NCBI RefSeq assembly: GCF_030811455.1
Contig: NZ_JAUSQU010000001.1
Span: forward strand, 6,696,001 to 6,760,000
Direction of reading: 5' to 3'
DNA from: Streptosporangium lutulentum
Lineage (GTDB): Bacteria; Actinomycetota; Actinomycetes; Streptosporangiales; Streptosporangiaceae
DNA: 64,000 bases
Shown piece by piece: positions 8,463 to 16,828 of the stretch (the stretch's first letter is position 1; each line of letters begins with the position of its first letter). The notes under the pieces were generated by a model, which saw only the letters and a list, made by a program, of their open reading frames with translations, did not search any database and was not told where the DNA came from. The translations under genes were made by a program, and so were the position numbers.

Positions 8463-9323
8463 ATGACACCCACCGCGACACCAGCCGATCGGGGCGGGGC
8501 CCGGCCCCGCCCCGGCCGGGCGGGCAGAGCGCCCGGCGGCGTGACGGGCCGCCTGCCCTGGGTGCTGGTCCTGCCCGCCGTGATCGGCATGGGCTTCCTG
8601 GTCCTGCCGCTGGCCGGGCTGCTCGTGCGTGCCCCCTGGTCCACGCTGGGCCCGCGGCTGGCCGAGCCGCAGGTGCTGGAAGCGCTACGGCTGTCGCTGG
8701 TGACCGCGACCCTGGCCACCGCGTTCTGCCTGCTGTTCGGGGTGCCGCTCGCGTGGTTGCTGGCCCGCGTCGACTTCCCCGGCCGGAGGCTGGTGCGCGC
8801 GCTGGTCACCGTCCCCCTCGTGCTGCCTCCCGTGGTGGGCGGCGTCGCGCTGCTGCTCGTGCTGGGACGGCGCGGCCTGGTCGGCCAGTGGCTGGAGTCC
8901 GCCTTCGGCATCACCTTGCCGTTCACCACCGCCGGAGTCGTGGTCGCCGAGGCGTTCGTCGCCATGCCGTTCCTGGTCATCAGCGTCGAAGGCGCGCTCC
9001 GGGCCGCCGACCTGCGCTTCGAGGAGGCCGCCGCCACCCTGGGCGCCTCCCGCTGGACCATCTTCCACCGTGTCACCCTGCCGCTGATCGCCCCGGGCAT
9101 CGTGGCCGGGGCCGTCCTGTGCTGGGCCCGCGCCCTGGGTGAGTTCGGCGCCACCATCACCTTCGCCGGCAACTTCCCCGGACAGACCCAGACCATGCCG
9201 CTGGCCGTCTATCTCGCCCTGGAGACCGAACCGGAGGCCGCGATCGTGCTCAGCCTCGTCCTGCTCGCCGTCTCTGTGATCATTCTGGCCAGCCTGCGCG
9301 ACAGGTGGGTGAACAGCCCGTGA
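8463..9323 (+). CDS. modB: Molybdate ABC transporter permease
   Basis: The protein has 286 residues and begins 6 nt after modA. It has a Pro/Arg-rich cytoplasmic N-terminus and about six membrane segments. The EAA coupling motif reads EEAAATLGASRWTIFHRVTLPLI, split as EEAAATLGA...G..RVTLPL, and GEFGATITFAG is typical of ModB. It forms the channel with ModC. The stop codon overlaps the modC start (GTGA at 9320), indicating translational coupling. Confidence 0.95.
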   Translation: MTPTATPADRGGARPRPGRAGRAPGGVTGRLPWVLVLPAVIGMGFLVLPLAGLLVRAPWSTLGPRLAEPQVLEALRLSLVTATLATAFCLLFGVPLAWLLARVDFPGRRLVRALVTVPLVLPPVVGGVALLLVLGRRGLVGQWLESAFGITLPFTTAGVVVAEAFVAMPFLVISVEGALRAADLRFEEAAATLGASRWTIFHRVTLPLIAPGIVAGAVLCWARALGEFGATITFAGNFPGQTQTMPLAVYLALETEPEAAIVLSLVLLAVSVIILASLRDRWVNSP

Positions 9324-10351
9324 CCCTGCGCGCCCACCTCGTCGTCGAACGCCCCGCCTTCCGCCTGGACATCGACCTCACCGTCGCCGCCGGCGAGGTC
9401 GTCGCCCTGCTCGGCCCCAACGGCGCGGGCAAGACCACCGCGCTGCGCGCCCTCGCCGGGCTCGCCGCCCTGTCGGCCGGCCACATCGACCTGGACGACC
9501 GGCCGCTGCACACGATCGCCACCGAGCGCCGCCCGATCGGCATGGTCTTCCAGGACTACCTGCTCTTCCCGCACCTGTCCGCGCTGGACAACGTCGCCTT
9601 CGGTCCTCGTTGCCACGGCGCCTCCAAAACCGACGCGCGTCGCGACGCGGCCGTCTGGCTGGAGCGCGTCGGCCTCGCCGGCCACACCGGCGCCAAGCCC
9701 CGGCAGCTTTCCGGCGGCCAGGCCCAGCGCGTCGCCCTGGCCCGCGCCCTGGCCGTGCGGCCGCGCATGCTGCTGCTGGACGAGCCGCTGGCCGCCCTGG
9801 ACGCCCACACCCGCCTGGAGATCCGCTCCCAGCTCCGCCGCCACCTGGCCGACTTCGACGGCGCCGTCGTCCTGGTCACCCACGACCCGCTGGACGCCAT
9901 GGTCCTGGCCGACCGGCTGGTGGTCATCGAGAACGGCGCCGTCGTGCAGCAGGGCGAGCCCGCCGAGGTCGCCCGCCGCCCGCGCACCGACTACGTCGCC
10001 CGCCTGGTCGGCCTGAACCTGTATCGGGGAGCCGCCACCGGGCGGCAGGTCACGGTCGGCGACGTGTCCTTCAGCGTCTCCGAGTCCCTCGACGGACCCG
10101 CGTTCGTCGCCTTCTCCCCCGCCGCCGTCGCCCTGTACCGCACCCGGCCGGACGGCACGCCGCGCAACCTGTGGCAGGCCACGATCGAGGGCATCGAACG
10201 GCACGGCGACAACGTCCGCATCCACCTGCAAGGGCCGATCGTCGCCTCGGCCGACGTCACCCCCGCCGCCGTCGCCGACCTCGACCTGACCCCGGGCCAG
10301 AAGATCTGGGCCTCGGTCAAGGCCGCCGAGACCCACGCCTACCCCGCATGA
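9320..10351 (+). CDS. modC: Molybdate ABC transporter ATPase
   Basis: About 343 residues. Walker A is GPNGAGKTT, the Q-loop region is GMVFQDYLLFPHL, the signature is LSGGQAQRVALARAL, Walker B is MLLLDEPLAALD, and the H-loop is VLVTHDPLDAM. A C-terminal TOBE/Mop region (about 270-340) is typical of ModC. GTG 9320 overlaps the modB stop. The frame is open from GTG 9305, so a start five codons earlier is possible. The 3' end overlaps the next small gene by ATGA. Confidence 0.94.
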   Translation: MTLRAHLVVERPAFRLDIDLTVAAGEVVALLGPNGAGKTTALRALAGLAALSAGHIDLDDRPLHTIATERRPIGMVFQDYLLFPHLSALDNVAFGPRCHGASKTDARRDAAVWLERVGLAGHTGAKPRQLSGGQAQRVALARALAVRPRMLLLDEPLAALDAHTRLEIRSQLRRHLADFDGAVVLVTHDPLDAMVLADRLVVIENGAVVQQGEPAEVARRPRTDYVARLVGLNLYRGAATGRQVTVGDVSFSVSESLDGPAFVAFSPAAVALYRTRPDGTPRNLWQATIEGIERHGDNVRIHLQGPIVASADVTPAAVADLDLTPGQKIWASVKAAETHAYPA

Positions 10352-10656
10352 ACAGCCACCGGCCGCACAACGCCATCTGCCTGGGCGGTCCCTGCCACGG
10401 CATGCTCACCCACATCGACCAGGACATCGGCGTCCTCAGCGTGCCGGTTCCGCGCCGCTCCCCCGAGGAGCCCGAGGCCGCCGCCCGCTACCGCGTCACC
10501 CGCGAACGCGTGCACCACCCCTCCTGCGCCGAGCCGTTCATCGCGCTGTACTGGGCGGAGCCGCCTCCCTCGACCTGCTCCTGCGACCTCGGGGACGCGA
10601 GCACGTCAGGCGACGGCTCCAGCCGGTTCTCACGCGGGACGAGGACACCGACGTAA
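10348..10656 (+). CDS. Small hypothetical protein at the end of the mod operon
   Basis: The 102-residue protein starts at an ATG overlapping the modC stop (ATGA), so it is translationally coupled. The core reads AICLGGPCHGML, LSVPVPR, YRVTRERVHHPSC and PFIALYWAE. This resembles, from memory, small actinobacterial proteins of unknown function with a CLGGPxxG motif and YRVTRERV. Three Cys in the N-terminal half could bind metal. The last 30 residues (Ser/Thr-rich) look unrelated and may be read-through after a frameshift. Coupling to modC hints at a link with molybdate, but no function is known. Confidence 0.6.
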   Translation: MNSHRPHNAICLGGPCHGMLTHIDQDIGVLSVPVPRRSPEEPEAAARYRVTRERVHHPSCAEPFIALYWAEPPPSTCSCDLGDASTSGDGSSRFSRGTRTPT

Positions 10657-10810
10657 CGGCGGCCCGGCGACGGGCCTCGCGCCGCCGGCCCGCGAGCCGT
10701 CCGCGGGATCCGGGCGCGCGGCTCACCGACAGCAAGATCTGGCCAGTTCCTCACGCGACCGGCGTCGCCGACGCATACTGGTCACCGTAGGCTTCCCCGA
10801 GGCGGTGACG

Positions 10811-10972
10811 ATGGACAGCGGACTGATTCTGCTGATCTTCCTGGCGTTCCTGTTCGCCTGGGGCCTCAACCGGGTGCGCAGAGCCGTCCGGATGGGTCCC
10901 GTCGCCTACCTGGGCGTCATGATCGTGTTCATCATCGCGATGCTCGCCATCTGGGGACAGACCTACCGCTAG
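10811..10972 (+). CDS. Two-helix small membrane protein
   Basis: The 53-codon frame has an ATG preceded by GAGGCGGTG. Two hydrophobic segments (LILLIFLAFLFAWGL and LGVMIVFIIAMLAIWG) flank a basic loop (NRVRRAVRMG), and the end is GQTYR. GC-rich third positions and clean membrane topology support a real gene. Function unknown; it stands alone between the mod operon and the kinase gene. Confidence 0.5.
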   Translation: MDSGLILLIFLAFLFAWGLNRVRRAVRMGPVAYLGVMIVFIIAMLAIWGQTYR

Positions 10973-11063
10973 GGCGCCGCCTGCCCAGACGGTCCGGGCG
11001 AGTCGCGTTCCCGTTCCCGCCGTGCTTTCGTCATGCGGTCCCGGCGGGCACCCGTAGGGTGGG

Positions 11064-12605
11064 GTGCCAATCGCGAAGTTCGGATCAATGGCGGGAATCG
11101 TGAGTGCTGGGGAACGGACCCCGGTCGTGCTCGCAGGTCGGTATCGGCTGGCCGAGCTGATCGGCCGGGGCGGAACGGGCGAGGTGTGGCGTGGGCATGA
11201 CCTGCGGCGAGACTGGCCGGTAGCGGTCAAGATCCTGTCGCCGCAGGTGGCCGACCTCTCGATGCGCGAGCGGTTCGCCAGGGAGGCGCGGATCGCCGCG
11301 CGGGTCGTCCATCCCAATGTGGTGACCGTGTTCGACGTGGGCGAGCACGAGGGCCGGCCCTACCTGGTGATGGAGTTGCTGACCGGCCGCGACCTCGCCG
11401 CCGAACTGGCGGAGAAGGGGCCGTTGAGCATTTCCGCGATGTGCCGCCTGGCGGGTCAGGCGGCGGTCGGGCTGGACACCGCTCATCGAGCCGGAGTCGT
11501 GCACCGCGACGTCAAACCGGCCAACCTGCACCAGAGCGCGGACGGCGTGCTCAAGGTCGTCGACTTCGGGACGGCCCGGAGCGCGGCCGAGGCCTCGATG
11601 CGGCTGACCTCCGTGGGAAGCGTCATCGGCACGGCCGCCTACCTGTCCCCCGAGCAGATCCTCGGCGAGGCGGGAAACGCGGCCTCCGACCTGTACTCGC
11701 TTGGCTGCGTGTGTTACGAGCTGCTGTGCGGGCGGCCTCCGTTCGTCGGATCGGCGCCGGAAGTGATCTTCCAGCATGTCCACAACGCTCCGGACTCACC
11801 TCGCCGGTACCGCCCGGACATTCCGGTGGAGCTGGAAAGGCTGGTGCTGGCGCTGCTGCAGAAGGACCCCGCCGTACGGCCCGCCAGCGGAGAGGTCGTC
11901 CGTCAGGTCCTGGCCGCGGTCGCCCGCCAGGCGCCGCCGCCCGCCCGGGACACCGCGCTGCTATCTCCTGCGGTGTCCGGCTCTCTGACGGAGCCGCGGG
12001 CGGCGAAGCCCGCGCCGGATCGGCTGCGGAATGATCTGCCGGGGCAGGGCGCCGGTGCCGCGCTGGGCATCGTCCTCGCCCTCATGATCGCGGTCTGGTG
12101 GATATCGGCCCCGTCGGGTCCGGCGGAGCCGCCCGTCTCCACGATCCCGGCCGCGATCTCGTCCGCGCCCGCCCCCACGACCCCGCCCCCGCCCACGTCG
12201 CCGGCCGTCTCGCAGAGCGCGTCGGCGAGCCCGACCCCGTCCCCGGCCCGGACCTCACCGTCGCCGCGGTCGGCGGCGGAGATATGGCGGACGCGCCTGG
12301 CGGCCTTCAGCCGTGCCGTCACCGACCAGGAGAGTCAGGGCGGCATCGGTTCGAGGCTGGCCCGCGAAACGCGCGAGAGGATCAGCCGACTGGCCGGGAA
12401 GATCCAGGAGGGCAAGGACAAGGAGGCTCGTGACGAGCTGAACAGGATCGGCCGCGAGCTGGTCGAAGCACAGCGAAGGGGCCGGCTCGCCTCCACGGGG
12501 CCTCTCGTCTCCTTCCTGCGAGACTCCGGGCTCACCTTCGCGCCGGACGATCGCAGGCCCGGCGATCACGACCGCGACCGCGACCGCGACGATGACGACG
12601 ACTGA
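11064..12605 (+). CDS. Membrane-anchored Ser/Thr protein kinase
   Basis: The protein has up to 513 residues. The kinase domain (about 26-290) has the Gly loop GRGGTGEVWRG, Lys56 in VAVKIL, the catalytic loop HRDVKPANL (Asp149), DFGTA (Asp167), and SPE in place of APE. A membrane helix at about 331-347 (GIVLALMIAVWWI) is followed by a Pro/Ser/Thr linker and an extracellular helical region ending in an Asp/Arg-rich tail (DHDRDRDRDDDDD). PASTA repeats are absent, so the ligand is unlikely to be muropeptide. ATG 11088 and GTG 11100 are alternative starts. Confidence 0.92.
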   Translation: MPIAKFGSMAGIVSAGERTPVVLAGRYRLAELIGRGGTGEVWRGHDLRRDWPVAVKILSPQVADLSMRERFAREARIAARVVHPNVVTVFDVGEHEGRPYLVMELLTGRDLAAELAEKGPLSISAMCRLAGQAAVGLDTAHRAGVVHRDVKPANLHQSADGVLKVVDFGTARSAAEASMRLTSVGSVIGTAAYLSPEQILGEAGNAASDLYSLGCVCYELLCGRPPFVGSAPEVIFQHVHNAPDSPRRYRPDIPVELERLVLALLQKDPAVRPASGEVVRQVLAAVARQAPPPARDTALLSPAVSGSLTEPRAAKPAPDRLRNDLPGQGAGAALGIVLALMIAVWWISAPSGPAEPPVSTIPAAISSAPAPTTPPPPTSPAVSQSASASPTPSPARTSPSPRSAAEIWRTRLAAFSRAVTDQESQGGIGSRLARETRERISRLAGKIQEGKDKEARDELNRIGRELVEAQRRGRLASTGPLVSFLRDSGLTFAPDDRRPGDHDRDRDRDDDDD

Positions 12606-12622
12606 GGCCGCGTTCCGTCACC

Positions 12623-13396
12623 TCACTCCGAGGCGGCCAGAAGGACGCTCGCGACCAGCTCGGGATCGTCGCTCATCGGCACATGCCCGCACCCCTTGAG
12701 CAGCTTCACCCGCTGCCCCGACCATCTGGCGGCCCGTACGGCCTGCCGCCGCAGCAGCAGACGGTCGTGCTCGCCCCAGGCGATCGTGATCGGCACCTTC
12801 GGCGGGCCGGGGGGCATCAGCCACTCGAAGGAGTCGAGGGTGTCGTCGAAGCCCTGAGCCTCCCTGATCGCCTGCGAGGCCGCGAGCAGCGCCTCCGGGG
12901 AGAGCCGGGAGGGATGGGCCACCAGGAGTCCTGAGAAGGCGATCCGGCCCAGGGGGTTCGACGCGACGGCGAGCGCCCGCTCCGGAGAGATCGCGTCGGT
13001 CGAGGCCCTGATCGCCCTGAGGACGGCTCGCGCGTACGCGAGTTCGGTCCGGCTCCAGAACCCGGCGGGAGACAGTGCGGTGGCCGTACGGACCGATCCG
13101 CGCGAGGCCAGCTCAAGGGCGACGTAACCGCCCAGGGAGTTTCCCGCCACGTGGGGGTCGCGCAGGCCGAGCAGGTCGAAGAAGGACTCGATCGCGTCGG
13201 CGAGGCTTTCCGCCGTGTACGGCGTGCCAGGCGGCAACGGCGGCGAGACGCCGAAGCCGGGGAAGTCCACGGCGATCACATCCCGTCTGGCGGCGAGCCG
13301 GTCGAGCACCGGCAGCCATGCCTGCCAGTGATGCCCGATGCCGTGCAGCAGGACCAGGGGAGCCCCGGTCCCGCGTCGTTCGAAGGCCAGCTCCAT
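12623..13396 (-). CDS. Alpha/beta hydrolase
   Basis: A 257-residue alpha/beta-hydrolase fold: LVLLHGIGHHW (oxyanion region), VAVDFPGFGVSP-like DVIAVDFPGFG, the nucleophile elbow GNSLGG (Ser), WGEHDRLL (Asp) and GCGHVPMSDDP (His). A lid region lies between residues 130 and 200. Substrate unknown; relatives include esterases and C-C hydrolases. It ends convergently with the kinase gene, with only 17 nt between stops. Confidence 0.88.
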   Translation of the reverse strand: MELAFERRGTGAPLVLLHGIGHHWQAWLPVLDRLAARRDVIAVDFPGFGVSPPLPPGTPYTAESLADAIESFFDLLGLRDPHVAGNSLGGYVALELASRGSVRTATALSPAGFWSRTELAYARAVLRAIRASTDAISPERALAVASNPLGRIAFSGLLVAHPSRLSPEALLAASQAIREAQGFDDTLDSFEWLMPPGPPKVPITIAWGEHDRLLLRRQAVRAARWSGQRVKLLKGCGHVPMSDDPELVASVLLAASE

Positions 13397-13526
13397 GTCA
13401 CCGAGTCAAGCACCGATCGGAGATCGCTTCCAGCCCTGCCCCGCCAAGCTCGGCGCGATTCACCGGAGACCGTTCCGGCTTCTCCGCGGGCGAACTCGGC
13501 GAGACCTGGTGAAAAAGGATTCCCGC

Positions 13527-13559
13527 CTCACCACGCCGGATCGGATCCGGCGTGGTGAG
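13527..13559 (-). terminator. Near-perfect palindromic terminator
   Basis: CTCACCACGCCGGATC and GATCCGGCGTGGTGAG flank one base, giving a hairpin of about 14 bp downstream of the PP2C phosphatase gene and upstream of the hydrolase. It probably ends the phosphatase transcript. Confidence 0.7.
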
Positions 13560-13604
13560 CACGGCTCCGGCCCATCGGACCGGACGCCGCGAGACGGGCC
13601 GGGC

Positions 13605-15845
13605 TCAGCGAGATTTGGTGGGAATCTCGAACCAGACGGCCTTGCCCTCCTTGGTCGGACGCGAGCCCCAGCGCTTGGCGAGCTGGTCGACGAGGTAGAG
13701 ACCGCGTCCGCCCTCGTCGTTCTCCCCCGCGCTGCGGATGCGGGGAAGCCGCAGGTCCTGGTCGAAGACCTCCACCCAGACGGATTCCCCGCCCCGGCGG
13801 ATCCGGAGCGTGAACTCCTTCTCGTTGGCGATCTCGTCGTCGAAGCCCGGGACGTCCCACGACTCCTCGAACGGCAGCGGCGGGCCGTCCATCGACAGCT
13901 CCCGGCGCGGGATGCTGGCGGTGGCGGCGTGGAGCACGACGTTCGTGACCACCTCGGAGACCAGCAGGCAGGCGAGCTCGGCGCGCTCCTCGGGGACGTC
14001 CCAGTCCGTGAACGCCTCCGCCGCCATCCGGCGGGCCTCACCGACCATGATCGGCTGGGCGGGGAAGGTGCGCTCCTCGACCTGGAGATCGTCGGAGGCG
14101 GACCTGACCACCAGGATGGCCATGTCGTCGTCGATCTCGCCGGGCACCGCGCCCGTCGCGGCGTCCGCGATGCCCTCCACCGTGATGCCGTCCGCCGCGG
14201 CGTCGGTGATCTCGACGAGCTTGCCGCAGAGCAGCGCGAGGGTCTCCTCGTCGTTGGGATTCCTGCCGTCGGCGTCACGCACGGGGCGCCGGTCCACGAG
14301 GCCGTCGGTGTAGAGGAGCAGCGCGGCGCCCGGAGGAAGGGTCCGGGTCTCCTCCTTGTAGACCAGGTCGGCGTGGAGGCCCTTGGCGCGCACGCCCAGC
14401 GGCTGGCCGACCTCCTTGATGTCGAGCTCGGTGCAGACGCCCTTGATGAGGAGCAACGGCGGGGCGTGACCGGCGTTGGCGAACGAGAGCTGCCTCGACC
14501 AGGCGTCGTAGACGAGGTACTGGCAGGTGACGATGGGCGGGATGCTGATGTCCGCGCCGCTCTCGTCCTGCTCGGGGGTGGCGATGATGCGCGTCCACTC
14601 GTCGAGCCTGGCGAGGATCTCCGCGGGCGGCTTGTCGTCCTGGGCGAAGGCCCGCAGGGCGGCGCGCAGCTGCCCCATGACGGCCGCGGCCTTGGCGCCC
14701 CGGCCCTCGACGTCGCCGATGACGATGCCGACCCGGCCCGCCGACAGCGGGATGACGTCGTACCAGTCGCCGCCGACCTGGGTCTGGATGCCCTGCCCGT
14801 GACTGGCCAGGGGTGCGGCGGGGAAGTAGCGGACCGCGATCTCCAGCCCGTCGAGCTGCGGGAGCGCCCTGGGCAGCAGGTATTTCTGGAAGGACTCCGC
14901 GGTGTGCCGCTCCTCCTCGAACAGCAGCGCGTTGTCCACCGCCAGCGCCACCCGGGTGGCGATGGCTCCGACGAAGTCGCGGTCGAAGGCGTCGTAGTGC
15001 GGGCTGCGCCGGTCGGTCAGGTTCGACAGTCCCAGGTACAGCAGCCCGAGGGTCTCGCCGCGCACGCACAGCGGCGCCACGATGGCCGAGGTCAGCCCGA
15101 TCTCGGCGGAGAGCCGGGTCTGGGGTTCGCCGGGGCTGGGATAGTTCGTCTGGGAGAAGTCCTCGACGAGGATCGTCTCCTGGCGGCGCAGCGCGATGTC
15201 CGCGTAGTGACCCGTCGGGTAGAAGATCTCCGCGCCGAGCGGCGCCCAGGTGTCGGGCGGCGGGCTCCAGCCCAGGACGTGGGTGGAGACCTTGCGGAAC
15301 AGCCGTCCGTTCTCCATCAGCTCGATGAAGCAGTGGTCGGCGAACTGCGGGACGAGCATCTCGGCGACGCGCTTGAGCGTCTCCTCGACGTAGAGGGAGC
15401 CGGCGAGGCGCTCGCCGATCCGCTCCAGCAGACCGAATCGGTCCTTCTCCCGCTCGTTGCTGCGCATCGCCTCGCGGGCGGTGATGACGATGCCCGTCAC
15501 CGACCCGGAGGGGTGGCGCAGCGGCACGGCCTGGGCGCGGACGTAGATGATCGTCCCGTCTCCGCGCCTGACGTCGAACGTGCCCTCCCAGACGCCGCCC
15601 TTGAGCACGTGCTTGGAGAGCTCGACCGCGAGCGGATGGTCCTTCTCCATGATGCCCAGGGAGAGCGAGTGGTCGCGGGGTCCCGAGGTTCCGGGGCGGC
15701 CGAACAGCTTCTCCGCGAACGGATTCCAATAGAGCAGATTGCTGAACCTGTCGGTGACAACCACCGCCATTTCGGCATGATCCAGGACGGAACCAGCCGT
15801 AAGGTGATCGGCGGCGTCCTGGGAAAGATCCCCCCACCGCTTCAT
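13605..15845 (-). CDS. PAS-GAF-PP2C phosphatase with HATPase domain
   Basis: About 746 residues from ATG 15845 (GAGGGG upstream). Order: PAS (20-135; YWNPFAEKLFGRPG), GAF (about 155-310), SpoIIE/RsbU-type PP2C (about 320-545; GGDWYDVIPL and GDVEGRGAKAAAVMG carry metal-binding Asp), then an RsbW-like HATPase (570-745; LVSEVVTNVVLHA and GRGLYLVDQLAKRWG). Such proteins combine an anti-sigma phosphatase and anti-sigma kinase to control stress or development sigma factors. STAS antagonists at 26727-27080 and 43433-43846 are possible partners, by inference only. Confidence 0.93.
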   Translation of the reverse strand: MKRWGDLSQDAADHLTAGSVLDHAEMAVVVTDRFSNLLYWNPFAEKLFGRPGTSGPRDHSLSLGIMEKDHPLAVELSKHVLKGGVWEGTFDVRRGDGTIIYVRAQAVPLRHPSGSVTGIVITAREAMRSNEREKDRFGLLERIGERLAGSLYVEETLKRVAEMLVPQFADHCFIELMENGRLFRKVSTHVLGWSPPPDTWAPLGAEIFYPTGHYADIALRRQETILVEDFSQTNYPSPGEPQTRLSAEIGLTSAIVAPLCVRGETLGLLYLGLSNLTDRRSPHYDAFDRDFVGAIATRVALAVDNALLFEEERHTAESFQKYLLPRALPQLDGLEIAVRYFPAAPLASHGQGIQTQVGGDWYDVIPLSAGRVGIVIGDVEGRGAKAAAVMGQLRAALRAFAQDDKPPAEILARLDEWTRIIATPEQDESGADISIPPIVTCQYLVYDAWSRQLSFANAGHAPPLLLIKGVCTELDIKEVGQPLGVRAKGLHADLVYKEETRTLPPGAALLLYTDGLVDRRPVRDADGRNPNDEETLALLCGKLVEITDAAADGITVEGIADAATGAVPGEIDDDMAILVVRSASDDLQVEERTFPAQPIMVGEARRMAAEAFTDWDVPEERAELACLLVSEVVTNVVLHAATASIPRRELSMDGPPLPFEESWDVPGFDDEIANEKEFTLRIRRGGESVWVEVFDQDLRLPRIRSAGENDEGGRGLYLVDQLAKRWGSRPTKEGKAVWFEIPTKSR

Positions 15846-15965
15846 CCGGTGACCGCCCCTCGCGGGCGGGTATGCGCAAAGCGAACCACGGTTGCTCCTG
15901 CTGCAGTCTCGGCCGGGGAGTGGAGGGTCTCCCGCAGGGGATTCAACCAAGCGGAGGGGCCTGGG

Positions 15966-16670
15966 TCAGCGTGTGGAGACGAAGACATGTGCGGCGACGT
16001 CTCGCGGAAGCTCCGCAAGATGATTGTCCGCTTTGTCGTCACCTGTCACCCGCACACCATCGTCGCTCGCCGCGAGCATTACCTCGCGTCCGGGTTGTAT
16101 CCCAACTTGCTTGAGTTTAAGCATCACAGCCGGATCACTTTGCACTTGTTCGCTAATTCGACGAACGACAACGGGTATATCCCTGGGTCCGGCCAGGGCG
16201 GCCATCGACGGCAGGGTCTCCCACCTGGTCTCGGGACAGTCCGCGACGCCGAGCTCCTCAAGGCCGGGGATCGGGTTGCCGTGCGGGTCCTCTTTGGGAT
16301 TGTTGAGCAGGCTGACCAGCCGAGCCTCCACGGACTCGGACATGACGTGCTCCCAGCGGCACGCCTCGATGTGCACGTCTTCCCAGGGAAGACCGATCAC
16401 ATCGGTGAGCAGGCATTCAGCGAGGCGGTGCTTGCGCATGACGCGCGTGGCGAGCGTCCGTCCCAGGTCGGTCATGGTCAGGTGGCGATCACCCTCGACC
16501 CGGACCAGGCCGTCGCGCTCCATCCGCGCGACCGTCTGGCTGACGGTCGGACCGCTCTGCTGCAGCCGCTCGGCGATTCGTGCTCGCAGGGGGACGATGC
16601 CCTCCTCTTCCAATTCGAAAATCGTCCGGAGGTACATCTCGGTGGTGTCAATCAAACCGTGTGCGGTCAA
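15966..16670 (-). CDS. ideR: Iron-dependent DtxR/IdeR-family repressor
   Basis: A 234-residue protein with the IdeR layout: LIDTTEMYLRTIFELEEEG, a winged HTH (AERLQQSGPTVSQTVARMERDGL), the dimer/metal domain with ACRWEHVMS (Cys and Glu/His ligands), and a C-terminal SH3-like domain. It represses iron uptake when Fe(II)-loaded. TTG 16670 is supported by GGGAGG four bases upstream. The upstream MFS gene is on the same strand, 158 nt away. Assignment to ideR rather than another DtxR paralog rests on motif memory. Confidence 0.88.
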   Translation of the reverse strand: MTAHGLIDTTEMYLRTIFELEEEGIVPLRARIAERLQQSGPTVSQTVARMERDGLVRVEGDRHLTMTDLGRTLATRVMRKHRLAECLLTDVIGLPWEDVHIEACRWEHVMSESVEARLVSLLNNPKEDPHGNPIPGLEELGVADCPETRWETLPSMAALAGPRDIPVVVRRISEQVQSDPAVMLKLKQVGIQPGREVMLAASDDGVRVTGDDKADNHLAELPRDVAAHVFVSTR

Positions 16671-16828
16671 GGTTCCTCCCGTCCTCTCTCGATGCTACGT
16701 CCATCGCGCGACGTTCCCGAGGGGCGGCGCTGAACTGAAAGATCTCGGACCCCGTACCCTATTGCGAGAACCACCTGTGGTGACAAAAGAAGGCAACATC
16801 CGAGGCGCTCGAATCCTTCCCAAGCCGC

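Noticed and set aside
13338..16733. A 1131-codon open frame on the plus strand opposite the phosphatase and IdeR genes
   Set aside because: It is the antisense shadow of two genes with clear domains. Its translation is Arg/Gly/Asp-rich without motifs.
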